NCBI GenBank assembly: GCA_038380795.1
Contig: CM076259.1
Coordinates: 29,246,977 to 29,310,976, forward strand
Direction of reading: 5' to 3'
DNA length: 64,000 nt
DNA from: Pyrocephalus nanus
Lineage: Eukaryota; Chordata; Aves; Passeriformes; Tyrannidae
Positions 1 through 12,649 of the stretch are shown here, piece by piece. The notes under the pieces were generated by a model, which was not told the origin of the DNA, made no database searches, and saw nothing but the letters and a program-made list of their open reading frames with translations. Every line of letters starts with the position of its first letter. Positions within the stretch are counted from its first letter, which is position 1. The position numbers were made by a program, and so were the translations under genes.

Positions 1-2244
1 GAGCACTCAACATATTGCCCAGACCTTAAGGCATTATGTGTGTCAACTACTTAGGCCCCAGGGCTCCACTTCTATGCATTACCAGCCCAGCTGTTTTCCC
101 TCCAAGAACTTTGTAGATTTATGCTGATTTAACAGGTTGAGTTCAGATTCAGATCCTGTTTCATTACCAATGCTCAGGAAGACTTTGGGGTTTTTGGTTT
201 CCTGTTTGGTTTTTATTTGGAAGGACAACTCTTCCTCTCCATTTCTTCAGGAGTCCACACACAGCGTCAAGGCTTTGTGAAGTCTAGAAAGTTTGTGTCT
301 GAAATGCACATGGTGTGGCTGTGGTAAGAACAATTGCTGAACGACTGTGAGACTTAAGTCACAGAATGCAGAACATAATTAATGGGAAAAGGAGGTGGGA
401 AACACTCACATCCCACCTCAACTACAGCTCTCACAGAAGAAACCACCAAAAAACAGATGAAACTGGGATCTTCCCTTTGACACTTCTTTCCTGACTCTAT
501 TTGCTACAGTCTGCCTCTCAATTGGCATGAACTTTTCTGCCCCTTTGACTAGTCCCTCTCAGACTGAGGGCAGGTCTTCCCAAAAGCCTAAGGAAATCAG
601 CTGATCTACTATGTGGAACATAAATGTTCAGGGGATACTGCTCAGTTTGATCTGCTGATACACATTAAGGGCCTGGCCTTAATCCTTTACCTAGAGAAGA
701 CTATTGTCTGCAATACCAGAAACTGTAGTCTCAAGCAGCATGCTTATTGGCTTCTGCTACAATAGAAGAAACCACTGGCAATGGGAAGTGCAGAAGGAGA
801 TGAAGGAACTCAGCTGGTCTAGCCACAGGCCAGGCCAAGTCATTTCCCCAGTTACCTACCTGGGAGGAAAGATATGGGGATTGGGAAGATTTCCAGAGGG
901 TACTAAGCTCTCCCCCATGAGCTGCTTCCCAATCCTCTATGCTTCTTTATGCATAAACAAGAGTATATCCCTTGCACTTCCCTTAGGTGCACCTCATCTG
1001 AAAATCCTCCTGCTCTGGAGAAATACCCTTTTAGGCCTTTTAATCCTTTTTGCTTCAAGTACCTACTGAAAAGTCAGAGAAACTTCATCATAGCTTGTGG
1101 GCATGCTGCTCCATCTTCTACCTGCCAGGACCTATACCACATTCCACCAAAACAGGATCACAGCTTTGCTCCTGGATCTGAAAAAAAATGTAGGTTTTTG
1201 TTTTGTTTTTTTTCAGCCACCACAGATATTTGACAATTCAAACAGCCAACTTCAAAGTTTAAGACTTCTCATCTTTACCCAGGCCACAAGACTTCTGCTG
1301 TACTTCCAGCACAGCCATACGGACAGCTTTGCTGATTGGTACACGAACACTGAGCAAGCATGGCTGTGCAAGATAATGGCTGTTTGCAGGCTCGACAGAA
1401 GAACTTCAGGGCCCTGAGCATATTCTCCACTTTCTGGCAGAGTGGCTGCCTGGACTCAGGTCCAGCTTAAGTAACAGAGGCATCTGGCTTTGAGAAACTG
1501 TAGCAAAGTTGGCCGGCGGGCTTATCATAGCTAAGGGTCTCACCCTTGATCCCTGCCTGAGCTAAAGCAGCCATGCCCACATCTGGCCACATACCCTGCT
1601 GATCTAAACCCTCACCCTGACCTGCTCTGATCTTTGTGCTCAAGTACTGCAGGACTGCTTCTTTGTTGGTGAGGCCACTGCCCCCTGCCTGCCCTCCTGT
1701 GACTCAGCTTCCAGCTTGTTCTCTTTCCAAGGAGCCTGCTCTGCTGCCCCTGACAAAGCTCACCTTGCCCACCTCTGCAGTCAGCAGAGACTGCTTCCTA
1801 TCTACCAGCATGGCAAGAATCATTTCTGAAAGGATCTGCAGGCTGCAGAAGCCTCTTAATGTCTGAAATGCTAAATGCCAGGGTAACTAAGTTTTCTCAC
1901 TTGTAGTTTTATCCACATCCTTATCAAGCATTACATGCACCTACAGTCAGGCCTGTTTCTGTATTGTTGATTTGTGTTCTGTGTCGTGTAGTGTTTTACC
2001 CCATGTGGAGCAGCCATGTCATTTCTGTGTTCTTCTTCCATACTCCTCCCTCTTTGCCCAGAGAGTGCCTGAACTCATTCACTCCTGAGGTTGCTCTTGT
2101 CCAGTTTGCAGGCCGTAACACACATTCAGAAGGGTAAGTAGGTTACAAGGATCTTGCTGGAGACATGAAGACATCCAACCTAGGGGCTTCCAGAGCAACA
2201 ACAGTTTGACAACTGAGAAAACTCATACACTCTTTTCCCCAGTA
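1..2244. other. Intergenic sequence, nothing recognised
   Basis: Open frames are short and overlap on both strands. A locally GC-richer patch near 1500-1850 has an open frame of 76 codons with no family resemblance I can see. No CR1 tail, LTR or RNA gene was recognised. Confidence 0.5.
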
Positions 2245-4433
2245 TTACTTGTTTAATTATCATTTGCACCAGTACATCTTGCTTTATATACATATATCTT
2301 GAATTTTTGCTTCTTCAGCTTTTCAAATACATAATATATTATCTCCAGAATACTAAGACAATACAGAAGAGGCTCCTAGTTATTGTTAATTGGTGCCATG
2401 AACTTCCTTGTTTGGGGAATTGATACATAGTTGAAATGACAGGACCTCACTAGGATTTGAGCAAACAAAAAAAGACAAAGAAAACAAAAAGCCAACCAGC
2501 AGAGTCCATGACTTCACTGGCAGACTATAGCCATCCACAAGTTCAGGAGGCAGGAAGTTGAAGTGCAGTGAGACTGCAGGAGTGACTATGAAGGCAAGGG
2601 GGAAACACCAAGAGCGCCAGAGAATCAGGATTAAATGACTACTTAAAATACATCCAACAGCAGTCTGGTCCCCACTTCCACAAGTGGAACTGCAGCAGCT
2701 TTAGAGCTATCTCAATAATGTTGCTTCCCAGAGGGATGGTCTAAGTGAAACTTTGTCTCCAAAATGCCCTCAGTGTAATAAGAAGACAAAAATGACAAGA
2801 GACCTTTAGGCCAGTACAAGGTGCATACATCTAACTACTCTTTTAAAAGCCTCACCAGAAAATTTTTGCCCAAAGGCAAAAGTTTACTTGCAGAGGTGTG
2901 CTAGAGACACAAAAGTGTTGCTGTGATGAGTGTTCAAAACAGGAAGATGCCTTCCAGTGAAGCACCAAAACCCTAGTGTTCCAGTAACTGGGTACAGCTG
3001 TCCAAGAGTCACTGAGATCACCTTCTCAGCTAGTGTTTTGGCTTATGAGCCAGCATGAAGGGTAGCCAGCATTGTGAGGTTTCCAGCCTGCCCTGCGAGC
3101 TTTGCCCAGAGTAATCACAGACTTACACCCCAGATCACATTCATATGCTGAAGATGAAGTAGCATCCACATCAAGGGGCCTCAGGGAGCTCTCCCAAAGA
3201 GAAAAGCAGAGAGTAAGGGCCCTTTACCTTCTTTCTAACCCCCTAATCCACACAGAAAATAGAGGGGGCTTGGGGCACATTAAAAATTTAAGAATAAAAT
3301 CCAAGTTCCAATTACCAGCTCACATCCCTACGAAGTTAGCCTCAGAAGAAAAGCTATAATAAGGAATACAGGTGGGAGAATTTTGCTGCCAGTCCTCAAG
3401 ACTGGGCCTACTATACATTTCTTACCCAAATGGCAAGCGTGAGCTGAAAGAGGAAGAAGACTGTCCTTCTCCAGAAAATAATCCACTGTCCCACCATAAT
3501 TCCTACTGTGGCATGGATACGCAATACTTGTACAGTGCCAAGTCACATAACAAGGCCAGGGCTCAGGATAGTGACGCAGGAACATGAAATGCTAAGTGGT
3601 GGAATTACCTGGTTGTCATCTAGTGCAAGTAACTACCAAATTATAACAACCGGCCCTTTTTTTTTTTTTTTTTTTTTTTTAAAGCTATTTCCAGTTAAAA
3701 CAGCTCAGTGACAGTGAGGCCTTTGCACGGGGAGAAAGGAGTTAAAATGGCCTAAGTTGCTCCAGCCAACCTTCAAGCCAAATATGGAGCCTGGAGACAG
3801 GGTGCCCACCAGGAGCTACAGCGCAGTGGCAGCAGGTCTGCTCAAGGACTTGGGTGACTCCTCCCACAAGAGCACAAGAAGATCCAGCACTACCAAGAAC
3901 TGCACCAAAGACAGGAAGAGTACTGTGTGCAGGGGGAGGTTCACCACAAATGAAATTAATCCAACAGGGTTCTGTGTTGAGACAAGAACTATCTCCTTAC
4001 AGGCTTGGTTTACCAGCTGCAGCCAAACAGCCACAAAAAGCAACAACGTAACCAGAGAAAATTTAGAGGACAAGGAACTCGGGAGCACCTACCCAGCCTA
4101 TTCCTGTACTCACCTTCTTTAGGATTCTTGCTTTCCCTGTATGGAAAGACAGGGAAAAGGAGCTAGGATGTACCATGTAATGGCCAAGTAGGCGGAGGAG
4201 ATAAGGCTACCTCTCTCCTTGCCCATCTTGGGAGGAGTCAGTATGTTCTCTTTTGGTTCAGTGGGATCAAAAATTGTAAGTTTTTACTGAAGTGAAGGTC
4301 TGGTTTAAAAATGAGAGATTGTCCAAATTTGTTTTTGATTGAAGACTAGAGAGGTTTGTGCCCCCTCTGATCCCATTTGGTGCCTCTAGTGCCTCTTGGT
4401 CATCATTTTGCCCCATTCCATTGCTTTGATCAT
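2245..4433 (-). other. Probable NECAP1 3' UTR, end uncertain
   Basis: This is the sequence downstream of the NECAP1 stop at 4434-4436. On the minus strand there is no canonical AATAAA close by. An ATTAAA at 2252-2257 is followed by a GT/T-rich stretch and is one possible end; an AGTAAA at 4279-4284 would give a very short UTR. A 24-base T run lies at 3657-3680 (A run on the transcript strand). A short inverted repeat (arms 4132-4140 and 4149-4157) could form a hairpin. No coding potential was recognised. Confidence 0.35.
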
Positions 4434-7400
4434 TCAGAACTGGACCCAGTTGGACTGCTGAGGAGCCTGATTGGGAACAGTGCTGCAATAAAGAAAGAAG
4501 AGTCAAAGGGGTAGATCTAATAAGACTTCTTAACTTATGGTTCTTCAAGTGCCCATTAGGACACCACTCTTCTTGTGTTCCCTTCATCAGAGTTTACCTG
4601 GATGCAGTGCTGAAGTCTCCCCAGAGGTCTGTGGTAGCTGGTGCTGGTGCCTTGGATGCAGATGCAGGAGCATCTAAGTCTAATAGAATATCTATGGGAG
4701 GAGAGAATGGAAAAAAAATAAAAATTTAAAAAAAAAAATTAAGCTTATCAAGAAGAAAACCCCACAGGCATTTAAACTGTCACCTTTAATAAACTCGCGG
4801 ATGCAGGAGCAGAAAATCTTTGAAGAAACTCCAGCTCTCCTTCCAGAAGAAGGAAGTTACTTTTCAAGAAGTTTGTTGTAACATCATCCTTTACTGAACA
4901 TGCACAGAGCCTCCAGCTCACACTGCAAGGGTACAGCGAACTTTTTGGTCTCCACTTAGCACACCAACTGGCAGATTTGTGACTTATTACCTCTCCCAGT
5001 AGACATAAGGCTCAGCAATCATAACAGTTGCCAAACAGGCATCACTTTAACACCAAAAACCACGCTCTGGAACCACACAAGCCCTATTCAGAAGCTTGTG
5101 GTTTCTTTTCACTCAAACCTATGCACAGCACTGCTGAAGTCTCTGCCTTCATAAGGATATCATCAGCTCTCCAGACACCTCTGCATGGTCACATTTTTAG
5201 TACAGCCTCCAGAAGACTGCAGCAACCTCTTTGTTATAGAATCACAGGATGGTTGAGGTTAGAAGGGACCTTCAAAGCTCATCCAGTCCAACTGCCATGC
5301 CATGAGCAGGGACACCTTTCACTAAATGAGGTTGCTAAAGCCCTCCCCAATCTGGCCTTTGAAATCTTCCAGTGAAGGAGTATCCAGCTTTTCTGGGCAA
5401 CTTGTTACAGAGCCTCACCACCCTCACTGTAAAGAATTCATTCCTGATATCCAATCTAAATCTACCCTCCTTCAGTTTAAGCTTTTACCCCTTGTCCTGT
5501 CACTACAGGCCCTGGTAAAAAAGTCTCCATCTTTCTTACAAGATTCCTTTATATATTGAAAGGCCACAATGAGATCTCCCCAGAGCCTTGCCCTCTTCAG
5601 GTAGAACAACTCCAATCCCCTCAGTGTTTCTTCACAGGAGAGGTGTTCCAGCCATCTGACCATTTCCATGGCCTTCCTCGGGACCCAGATTAGCAGGCCT
5701 ATGTCTTTCTCGCACTGGGGCACCAGAGCTGCCAAAGACAGCAGGGACACACCGTGTCTCACAGGGCACTGCTGGCACAGGCTGAACATGGGTTTGCTGC
5801 AGCAGATCTCAGTTCTCTCTAAGCACCTACCAGTGCCTGACCATTTGCTCCGAGCTAATGTTTACCTGCACCGCTCGCATTACTGGATTTCTGCACAGGT
5901 GGTGGCGTGACGTGGTTGGCAATGGCTGTGGAAGAGGGGGGAGGAATAGGAGGGGCTGCAATTTTGCCTCCTGGTGGGGGCGGCAGCAGGCTTAGGCCAC
6001 CTGATCCAGACGCACGGGGCTTGGCTGCTCCTCCTTTCTTTGTCGTCATGTTCTGTATAAAAAGAAAGGACATGTAAGAAGAGTCTCCACTGGCATACTC
6101 AGAGAAAGAAGCAGGGTAAACCGGTCTGCTTACCCCAATGTTTAGTTTGATAGTCTGCCCTTCCTTAAATCCTAAATCTAATTTGGGACGTGTGTCAGCT
6201 TCCTGGGACTCCTTGGAGATCTCAGTCTCCTGCTTCACCCACCTAAAAAGAAGAGAGAAGGACATAAGACCCTGTGGCAAAAGGGAGCAGGGTTTCAAAA
6301 AAGATGTGTAGTTTCTCTCCCCATCCCACCGAACTACCTTGCCTTGTCAAACCTGCTACCTCCCTACTCCCAGTGTAGTACAGCAAAAAGTTGTGATCAC
6401 CACAAACCCAAAAGACTGCCTAACACTGCACCTGCAGCATCACAGGACCTAAGCTGAAGACTTACAGACCTGACCCCACGGGGCTCTCAGCTTGCACAAC
6501 AGCTGGCAGCACACTCAAGTGTCCCTTGCCAGAGCAGGGCTTCAGGACCATCCCAGGAAAACCTACGCTGAATGACCAGGCACCACCACCCGCCACGTTC
6601 TGTAGGCCAGAGGAAAAACAGCATTCCAGAAAAGCACAACTCACTTGAAGTGATCCTGCAAAGAGACGTTGAAGTCAAAGGCATCACCACGATCCGTGAA
6701 GCCAATGCCTATAAAAGCACTTCGTCCTAGCAAGGAGATAGGAGGAGTCATTGGAGGTGCCCTGCAAATGGGCCCTTGTGTTCATTCGCTCCAAAATCCT
6801 TCTGCTTCTCCTAAATCACTTTGTGCTACCTCCCTCCAACACAGCTGCAGCTGAACACCAGCAGCTCACTGTTCCTAGCCTTCAGGATACACCCTTCTTC
6901 CCATGGGGCACACTCAGAAACCAAATGTTCCTTCCCAGCCCCTGGGCTCTGTACAGCGTGGAGAACCTCCTCTGTTTACCTCAGCTTCTGATCCCTCCAG
7001 GCACGCTACCTGGCCTTGCCAGCACTCCCAACAGAGTTCCAATCCACCTGGCACACACCCCAGCTCCACCAGGCTAAGTCTCCTCCACCCGTAGCACTTG
7101 GCACATACATTGTCCCTCAACTCACCAGTGCCATCCTGAATTCGAATGACGAAGTAGCGGCTGGAATCTGCCACAGTCTCTACTGCAATGCCAGGGTACT
7201 GATCTATGGGAGCCTGGGCAAAGAGTTCTCCTGCGGACAAAGAATCAGGCGTTAAAGAGAGCAACCTCTTGCCAAACGTGGCCAGGGCTGTCACACAGAG
7301 CTCTGAGCAGGCTGAGAAACACAGGCTCACGAGCAGCAATCACAGCTGCAGTCTTGCCAAGGCACAGCCTTTGCCTTACCTGAAACCTTATCCTCCAGTT

Positions 7401-8942
7401 TTATGTAAGCAGTTTTGCCTTTGGAGGTGACACGAAGCCGCCCTGTCCAGTCTGGATGGTCCAGCTTCCAGTCAGATGCCCTGGAAGGACAAGCAGCTGA
7501 TCACTGACCATACATCAACCCTTCTACTTCTGCCCAACTATCTCAGCAAAAGTCTCTCCTCCCAAACCCTCTACACCTGCAACTGCCTCGCTCCACTTCC
7601 CTCCCCAAACAACACATGGGGTCTCAGCTCCTCTCTGTTGCTGCTAATCAACACACATGATTTTGACGGGCCTCTCTGGGTAAAGGGAAATAGACACAGT
7701 CCAGAGAACATCAACTCTCTCTATTTATAACCCTACAGAAGAGGGGGGACAGAAGCCCAGAAACGCACTTGAACAGGAAATCCACAAGTGACTAATGAGG
7801 ACTTGTGAGCATCAGGAAGATCCCAAAAATTAATTATTAGCAGGCTGAAATGCTACTCCGTTATTCTACCCTAATGTTGCAAACTAATATCAAGTACTTC
7901 TGAACCTGTGGGCATCTGGCTTACACCGGGTAAAACATCATATGTTCTGTCTAGCCCATCAAACTCTTTACCACAGAGTCTTGTGAAGGGAAAAAAAGGA
8001 AAAGGAAAGAGAGAAAAAAACCCAACCGAGTGAATCATAGAATATTCTGAGTTGGAAGGGACCCACAAGCATCATAGAGTTCAACTCTTGGCTCTGCACA
8101 GGACATCCCCAAGAATCACACCACGTGTCTGAAAGCATTGTGCAAATAATACTTGAACTCTGGGAGACTTTATGCTGTAAAACCTACACGATTTTACAAC
8201 TGCAGACAAACATCCGTGGCCTGGTACAACATGCACAGCACCCATAGTCTGCCAAGTTCAGGGAGTACACAAATCCCCGTCTCCAGCAGGGCTGCGGTCA
8301 CAGCTTCTAAAACCACACACCACTGCTGTCGGCTAATCAGAGAAGGTATTTCTACATGCTGGTCCTGCAGCCTCTTATTAGAACTCATGCAGAACTCCTC
8401 CCGCCTTCCTCCCCGCTGCTGCCGGAGCGAACAGGCCAAAGCCAACACGCCTTTCCAGCACCTCAGCCACATCCTCGCTGACCGAGCAAACAAACCGGGA
8501 GCGGCGGTCAGCGCCGCCTGGAACAGCAGGGCGCTCAGGCGCCCTCACCTCCTGCATCTGATTGACAGAACACCCCCTGCTCCTGCACAGCACGGAGCAC
8601 ACGCGTCAGCTTTCAGGCACTGACCACCTCCAAGAGGCAACCCGAGGCGGCAGGTGCCCCCGAGCTGTGGCCGGCGGGGGCTCAGGAACGAGCCAGACTC
8701 GCTCGCGGCCATGGGACACGGCTCCCCAAGGCCTCGCTCGGAGCCCTGGCTGCCCTGCGGCCAGGGACTGGGCCGGGCCGGGCCGCGCCGAGCCGAGCCG
8801 AGCCGAGCCGGGGTGATCGCGGGCGCCGCCGCTCGCTGCCTCACCTGTATCCACGGTTGGAGGTGCGAGGAGGGATGCGGTAGACGTTGACATCGGGCTT
8901 CACGCAGAGGACAGATTCGTACTCCAGCTCGGCCGCAGCCAT
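4434..8942 (-). CDS. NECAP1: NECAP1, adaptin-ear-binding coat-associated protein 1 (8 coding exons)
   Basis: Coding exons in transcript order are 8845-8942, 7380-7480, 7126-7230, 6645-6726, 6134-6242, 5866-6052, 4598-4691 and 4434-4482. All junctions have GT-AG boundaries and phases that join without a break, giving 274 aa; human NECAP1 has about 275. The start [14 protein letters not shown] is the first in-frame Met after the CpG island and matches the family N-terminus. Residues 1 to about 135 form the PH-like (PHear) fold typical of NECAPs (conserved [20 protein letters not shown]). A proline-rich linker follows ([11 protein letters not shown]), then LLDLD (230-234, resembling a clathrin box), WGDF (251-254) and the C-terminal WVQF (271-274). 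In the family, WxxF motifs bind the AP-2 alpha-ear, and the protein acts in clathrin-coated vesicle formation, notably at synapses. The paralogue NECAP2 is less likely given the neighbours C3AR1 and FOXJ2. No breaks are seen. Confidence 0.96.
5236..5795 (-). mobile_element. CR1 LINE 3'-end fragment in NECAP1 intron 6
   Basis: Read on the plus strand it begins with the reversed CR1 3' terminus (tagaatcacaggatggttg) and continues through diagnostic CR1 segments such as tcatccagtccaactgccat, taaagaattcattcctgata and ccttgtcctgtcactacag. It is 5'-truncated near 5795, only about 70 bp from NECAP1 exon 6. Confidence 0.9.
8034..8166 (-). mobile_element. CR1 LINE 3'-end fragment in NECAP1 intron 1
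   Basis: The fragment starts with the reversed terminus at tcatagaatattctgagttg and continues with tggaagggacccacaag and aagaatcacaccacgtg. It is the same CR1 subfamily as the larger copy at 51418-52200 and is truncated after about 130 bp. Confidence 0.85.
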
Positions 8943-9330
8943 CTCGCACGAACCCTGGCGAAGAGCGAGCGGCTGCAGCCTAATGACCAGCGGCACAGCC
9001 CACCGCCATCTTTGATGAGGGCACGCACCGCCTGGGGGCGGCCGGGAGGGACGAGAGCCACGTCGGAGAAGCGGGGGGAACCATCTTGAATCCTGGCATC
9101 CGGGGCCGGGGGCGGGAGGGCGCCATCTTGGAGCCGCCTCTGACACCGCAGCGGGGCCTGGCGCCATCTTGGAGCCTGGCAGGGTCCCGCGGCGGGGCTG
9201 GCGCGGCCATGTTTGTGTGGGGCGCCGTCCCCAGGGATGGCGGAGGGAGCGGGGCTGTCTGTGCCGACCTGCCCGTGTGGGCGGCCCCGGGCCGGACCTG
9301 GGGGTTTGAGTGAACATGGGCTTTCTGTGC
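8400..9330. promoter_or_regulatory. CpG island promoter of NECAP1
   Basis: A GC- and CpG-rich block surrounds the NECAP1 start codon (8940-8942) and extends about 400 bp upstream of it. It has no TATA box in the expected place. It contains repeated GCCATCTT/ACCATCTT motifs (near 9005, 9080, 9122 and 9163) that match the YY1 consensus read in reverse, and a short gccga tandem at about 8790-8812. TSS position is not determinable by eye; it probably lies between 8943 and 9200. Confidence 0.75.
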
Positions 9331-9619
9331 TGCTGGGATCCCCTGGCTTTTCGGTGAAACGGCAAACCGAATAGAAAACGTGGCAGGAAGCCCTACGGGT
9401 TTTGCGGCTGGAAGTGATGGAAATGCCAGCTACGCGAAGGTTAATTTCAGGAGCGTGGCTTCCCCAGAAATGTGGTGAAAATAAAGGTGTAAATACAAGT
9501 TTATTTATGGATTTAGTTAAGACTAGCAGTGATGCTGACATCTCAAGGGTCAGAGAAATCAACAATTTGTCCAGATAGTTACAGGAAATGAGGAGAGGGT
9601 TGTGAAGCGGAGTACTGCC

Positions 9620-10350
9620 TAATTGTTGCAAAAATACGGAATATGTAAAAATTCCTTTAACAAAATATGTTCTTTGATGTTTGATCTTTGTATACTTTCA
9701 AGCCTAACCAACAACAAGGGAGGTTTAATCTGTGAAACGAGAGCAGCTAACCAGCAAGCTCTAAGTGATGTCCAAGTGTTGGAAAGACAAATTACTTGTG
9801 GGTAGAGTTACCTTGTTAAGGCTTGACATGTTTCAGTAACCTCAGACCTAGGGGGAGGGTAACAAAGCTTGGGGAGAAGGATGCACCACTGATAGTGGAC
9901 ACAAAGAACACAGAATTTACAGGCCACAAGGACGTTTGGCAGAACTCCCAAGATAAGGAAGAAACTAATAAAGACAACTCGGCAACCCGTGCTGAATCAG
10001 CTCCGAGTGGGTGAAAGGGAATTCCGGCAGGGGGAGATCACAACCACCCACTCGCACACCACCAACTCAAGAAACCCACTGACCCAAAAGAAGAGAAAAA
10101 CTGGGCGTGCAGACTAATTAGAATGAGAAGACACAGAATCATTAACAAACAGAAGATAGAGTACTAATTAATAAGAGAACTATGTGACTTGTAGCCAAGT
10201 AACACTAATTCCTTTGTTTGCTAAAATGTATAAATAGTAAAAAGTTTTGTTGGTTGGTGTGCTTGATTTGTGGAAACTTTCACCTTGCGCCCTGCTCAGA
10301 ATAAACACTGTCTCCTTTCTAAACTACACTCTGTGTTTAGAGAGCTCCTA
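9620..10350 (+). mobile_element. Probable solo LTR of an endogenous retrovirus
   Basis: A non-coding block has the layout of an LTR promoter and poly(A) unit: TATA-like tataaatag near 10230, then a cytosine-rich stretch, AATAAA near 10300 (cagaataaacactg), then ctgtctcctttct and a short U5-like tail. No gag, pol or env reading frame lies on either side, which suggests a solo LTR. Exact TG...CA ends and a target duplication could not be fixed, so the limits are approximate. Confidence 0.5.
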
Positions 10351-10525
10351 AAATTGGCAAAAGCAGCATTTAAACCATGTTTTCAATGGTGACTTCTCGG
10401 TGAATGCTGGTGTTGCAGTGGCCTGTGATTGAGCCTCTAAAACACCAAACATTTACTCTGAAAACTGAAAGAAAAGGCATAAGAAAAGTTACGAAATTAT
10501 ATAGAACCATATCTAAGCATTCTTT

Positions 10526-10690
10526 GTCAGGCATTGGAACAGGCTGCCCAGGGAAGTCACCGTCCCAGGAAATGTTCAAGAAACAACTGGATGGCACTTA
10601 GTGCCATGGTTTAGTTGACAAGGGTGATTGGTCAAAGGTTGGACTCAATGATCTCAGAGGACTTTTCCAGCCTTAATGATTCTGTGAGTT
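10526..10690 (+). mobile_element. CR1 LINE 3' tail
   Basis: The plus-strand text reads gcattggaacaggctgccca, then ggttggactcaatgatctca, and ends in ccttaatgattctgtgag. This is the typical CR1 3' end in forward orientation. The 5' part is missing; sequence from about 10380 may belong to the same element but is too diverged to be sure. Confidence 0.85.
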
Positions 10691-10699
10691 TGAGGAATT

Positions 10700-12031
10700 A
10701 CTCTCTTATTTTTCTGGTATGCAATGGCAATAGTTAATGCAGGGAGAGCTGAAGCATGGAATTTTGTTTCTTGCTGTTTCCAGAGGTAAGTGGAACAGGA
10801 TGGTAATGAACCTCAGTCAGAGCAGTCAAACAAGCCATCCTGTCAGGCCATCCAACTAGTCCAACATTGCATCTGTGACAATGCCCAATGCAGAAAGCAT
10901 TTGAAAGAAAAAAAGGGAGCCTGATCTGCTGATCCATAGATCTGGTAAGTGACAGTTACATGCCCAGGGAGAGAGATGTGAACCCTTCCATGCAGCCTGT
11001 GCAGGAGCCAGTAGGAATACGTGGCACCCACACTCAATGCAGATATGTGTGTAAGAGGCAGCTCAGCCTCCCTCCTTGCACTGTCCCAATGCTGAACTGC
11101 TTGTCAGACTGCAGAATTAAGGTGAAGATATGAATGAGAGGTAAACCTTGCAGAAGAACTTAAAGCCTGTAAAACAGCACAGAATTACACTTACCTAGTG
11201 TAGTAGCTTAGCAATCTGTGGGGTAAGGGCTTTGAGGGCCAGGGGTTTAGTGCATTTCTTAGCAATATTTTATAGTCTTCTGTGGACTTAACTAATTTTT
11301 TTTAAAAACTTAATTGTGCTTCTAGTTACCTATATCATCCCTGGAGCTATGAATCTGTGCAATACAAAAAAAAGTAATTTTTTTTAAAAAATAAGAATTC
11401 ATGTCTCTCATATTGCCACCTGTCTCTTTTCCAAGGCGAACAATTCTCATCCATTTAGCTTGTCCACCAAAAGAAGCCATTCCCAGCAATGGCTATCTAG
11501 TCATCATTTTCTGTGTTATTTTTGATTCTATAATTCTTTTTAAGATCAGGGACTACTACAGCATCCATTATTCAAGAAGCAATGAATGCTTCCTGTTACA
11601 TTTACATTTTGGACTGAGTTGTGTGTTGACATGATTTTTCAGAGAACATCTTGCAGTGACTGCTAAGCTTATTCTTAGTGTTCTAATAACTTATCTGGAG
11701 TATATCCCTCTGTGTGTATAGTTACAGTTGCTTTTCCAAGTTCAGTGATTCACAATTAGCAATATTAAATTTCACCTATGTCTTTACTGTGCTGTCATTC
11801 AGTGTGCTACAGACCTCCTATGGTCCTTCTAGGATGAGAGAGTGGCAAAGGGCCAGCTGTGGAAAGGCACGTGAGGAAAAATTCACAAGCACCAGGACTC
11901 CAGGAATACATCTCACATCCATTTCCACTGAGACTTAACCAGCAGAGACCATAACATTCTTCTGCCTGGTTCAGACAGGCATCTCTGCACCAAGAAATTA
12001 TAAAGCACTGCTGATGAAAGCTAAATGTTTT

Positions 12032-12069
<38 letters not shown>

Positions 12070-12640
12070 ATTCAGGAGCGAGATTGAAATCTTGAAGTAG
12101 AACATATTTAAAATCAGACTATGAAAGCAATGAAGGATCCAAATTTTTCCCACACAGAAATCTTCAATGAACAAAAAACAAGGAACAGCAGAAATCTTGG
12201 ATGGAACTCCACAACGTGCAATCATGTGAGGTGTGTAAGTAGAGTAAAATGCACTGCTCATGCCAATCTGTAGGTAGCCTCACAATAAACCATGCAAAAG
12301 AATCACCTGGGCTTTTGCTTTGCCTATTTAAGAAAAAATAAGGCATTGTCCAGGAATCTACTTCACTGTACCCAACATTTGGAATTTTCTGCACAGAAGG
12401 TACAGGGGAAACCAGTCTCACAAAATGACTCTTTAGATAACTCAAAAGTTATGAGCATTTTAGAAAACACACCATATACTATTTCAAATGGTGTTTCTTT
12501 CACTGAGACACTGCTATTGTGAAGGGTTATTTTTTTTTATTATGTAGGTTTTATGTTGGTACCAATTTTTCCAGGCTTTGTTTCCTACTTGGTGTCCAAA
12601 GTTTGTGCTTACCTGAGCTGGAATGTAGGCTAGGCAAGCA
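10700..12640. other. Intergenic, AT-rich, no gene seen
   Basis: The only clear structure is a 31-base T run at 12035-12065. The open frames here are short and show no family similarity. Confidence 0.5.
12035..12065. repeat. Poly(T) tract, 31 bases
   Basis: Uninterrupted run of T on the plus strand. No retroposed sequence was recognised on its 3' side, so it is listed as a simple repeat only. Confidence 0.95.
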
Positions 12641-12649
12641 GACAGTGGG

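Noticed and set aside
4267..4587. 106-codon minus-strand frame
   Set aside because: It overlaps the final NECAP1 exon in a different frame and runs into the intron and 3' UTR; only the 16-codon true exon is supported.
8900..9631. Open frame of 243 codons on the minus strand
   Set aside because: It reads in another frame through the NECAP1 promoter island; the true NECAP1 frame starts at 8942 in the frame of the overlapping 8841-9365 ORF.
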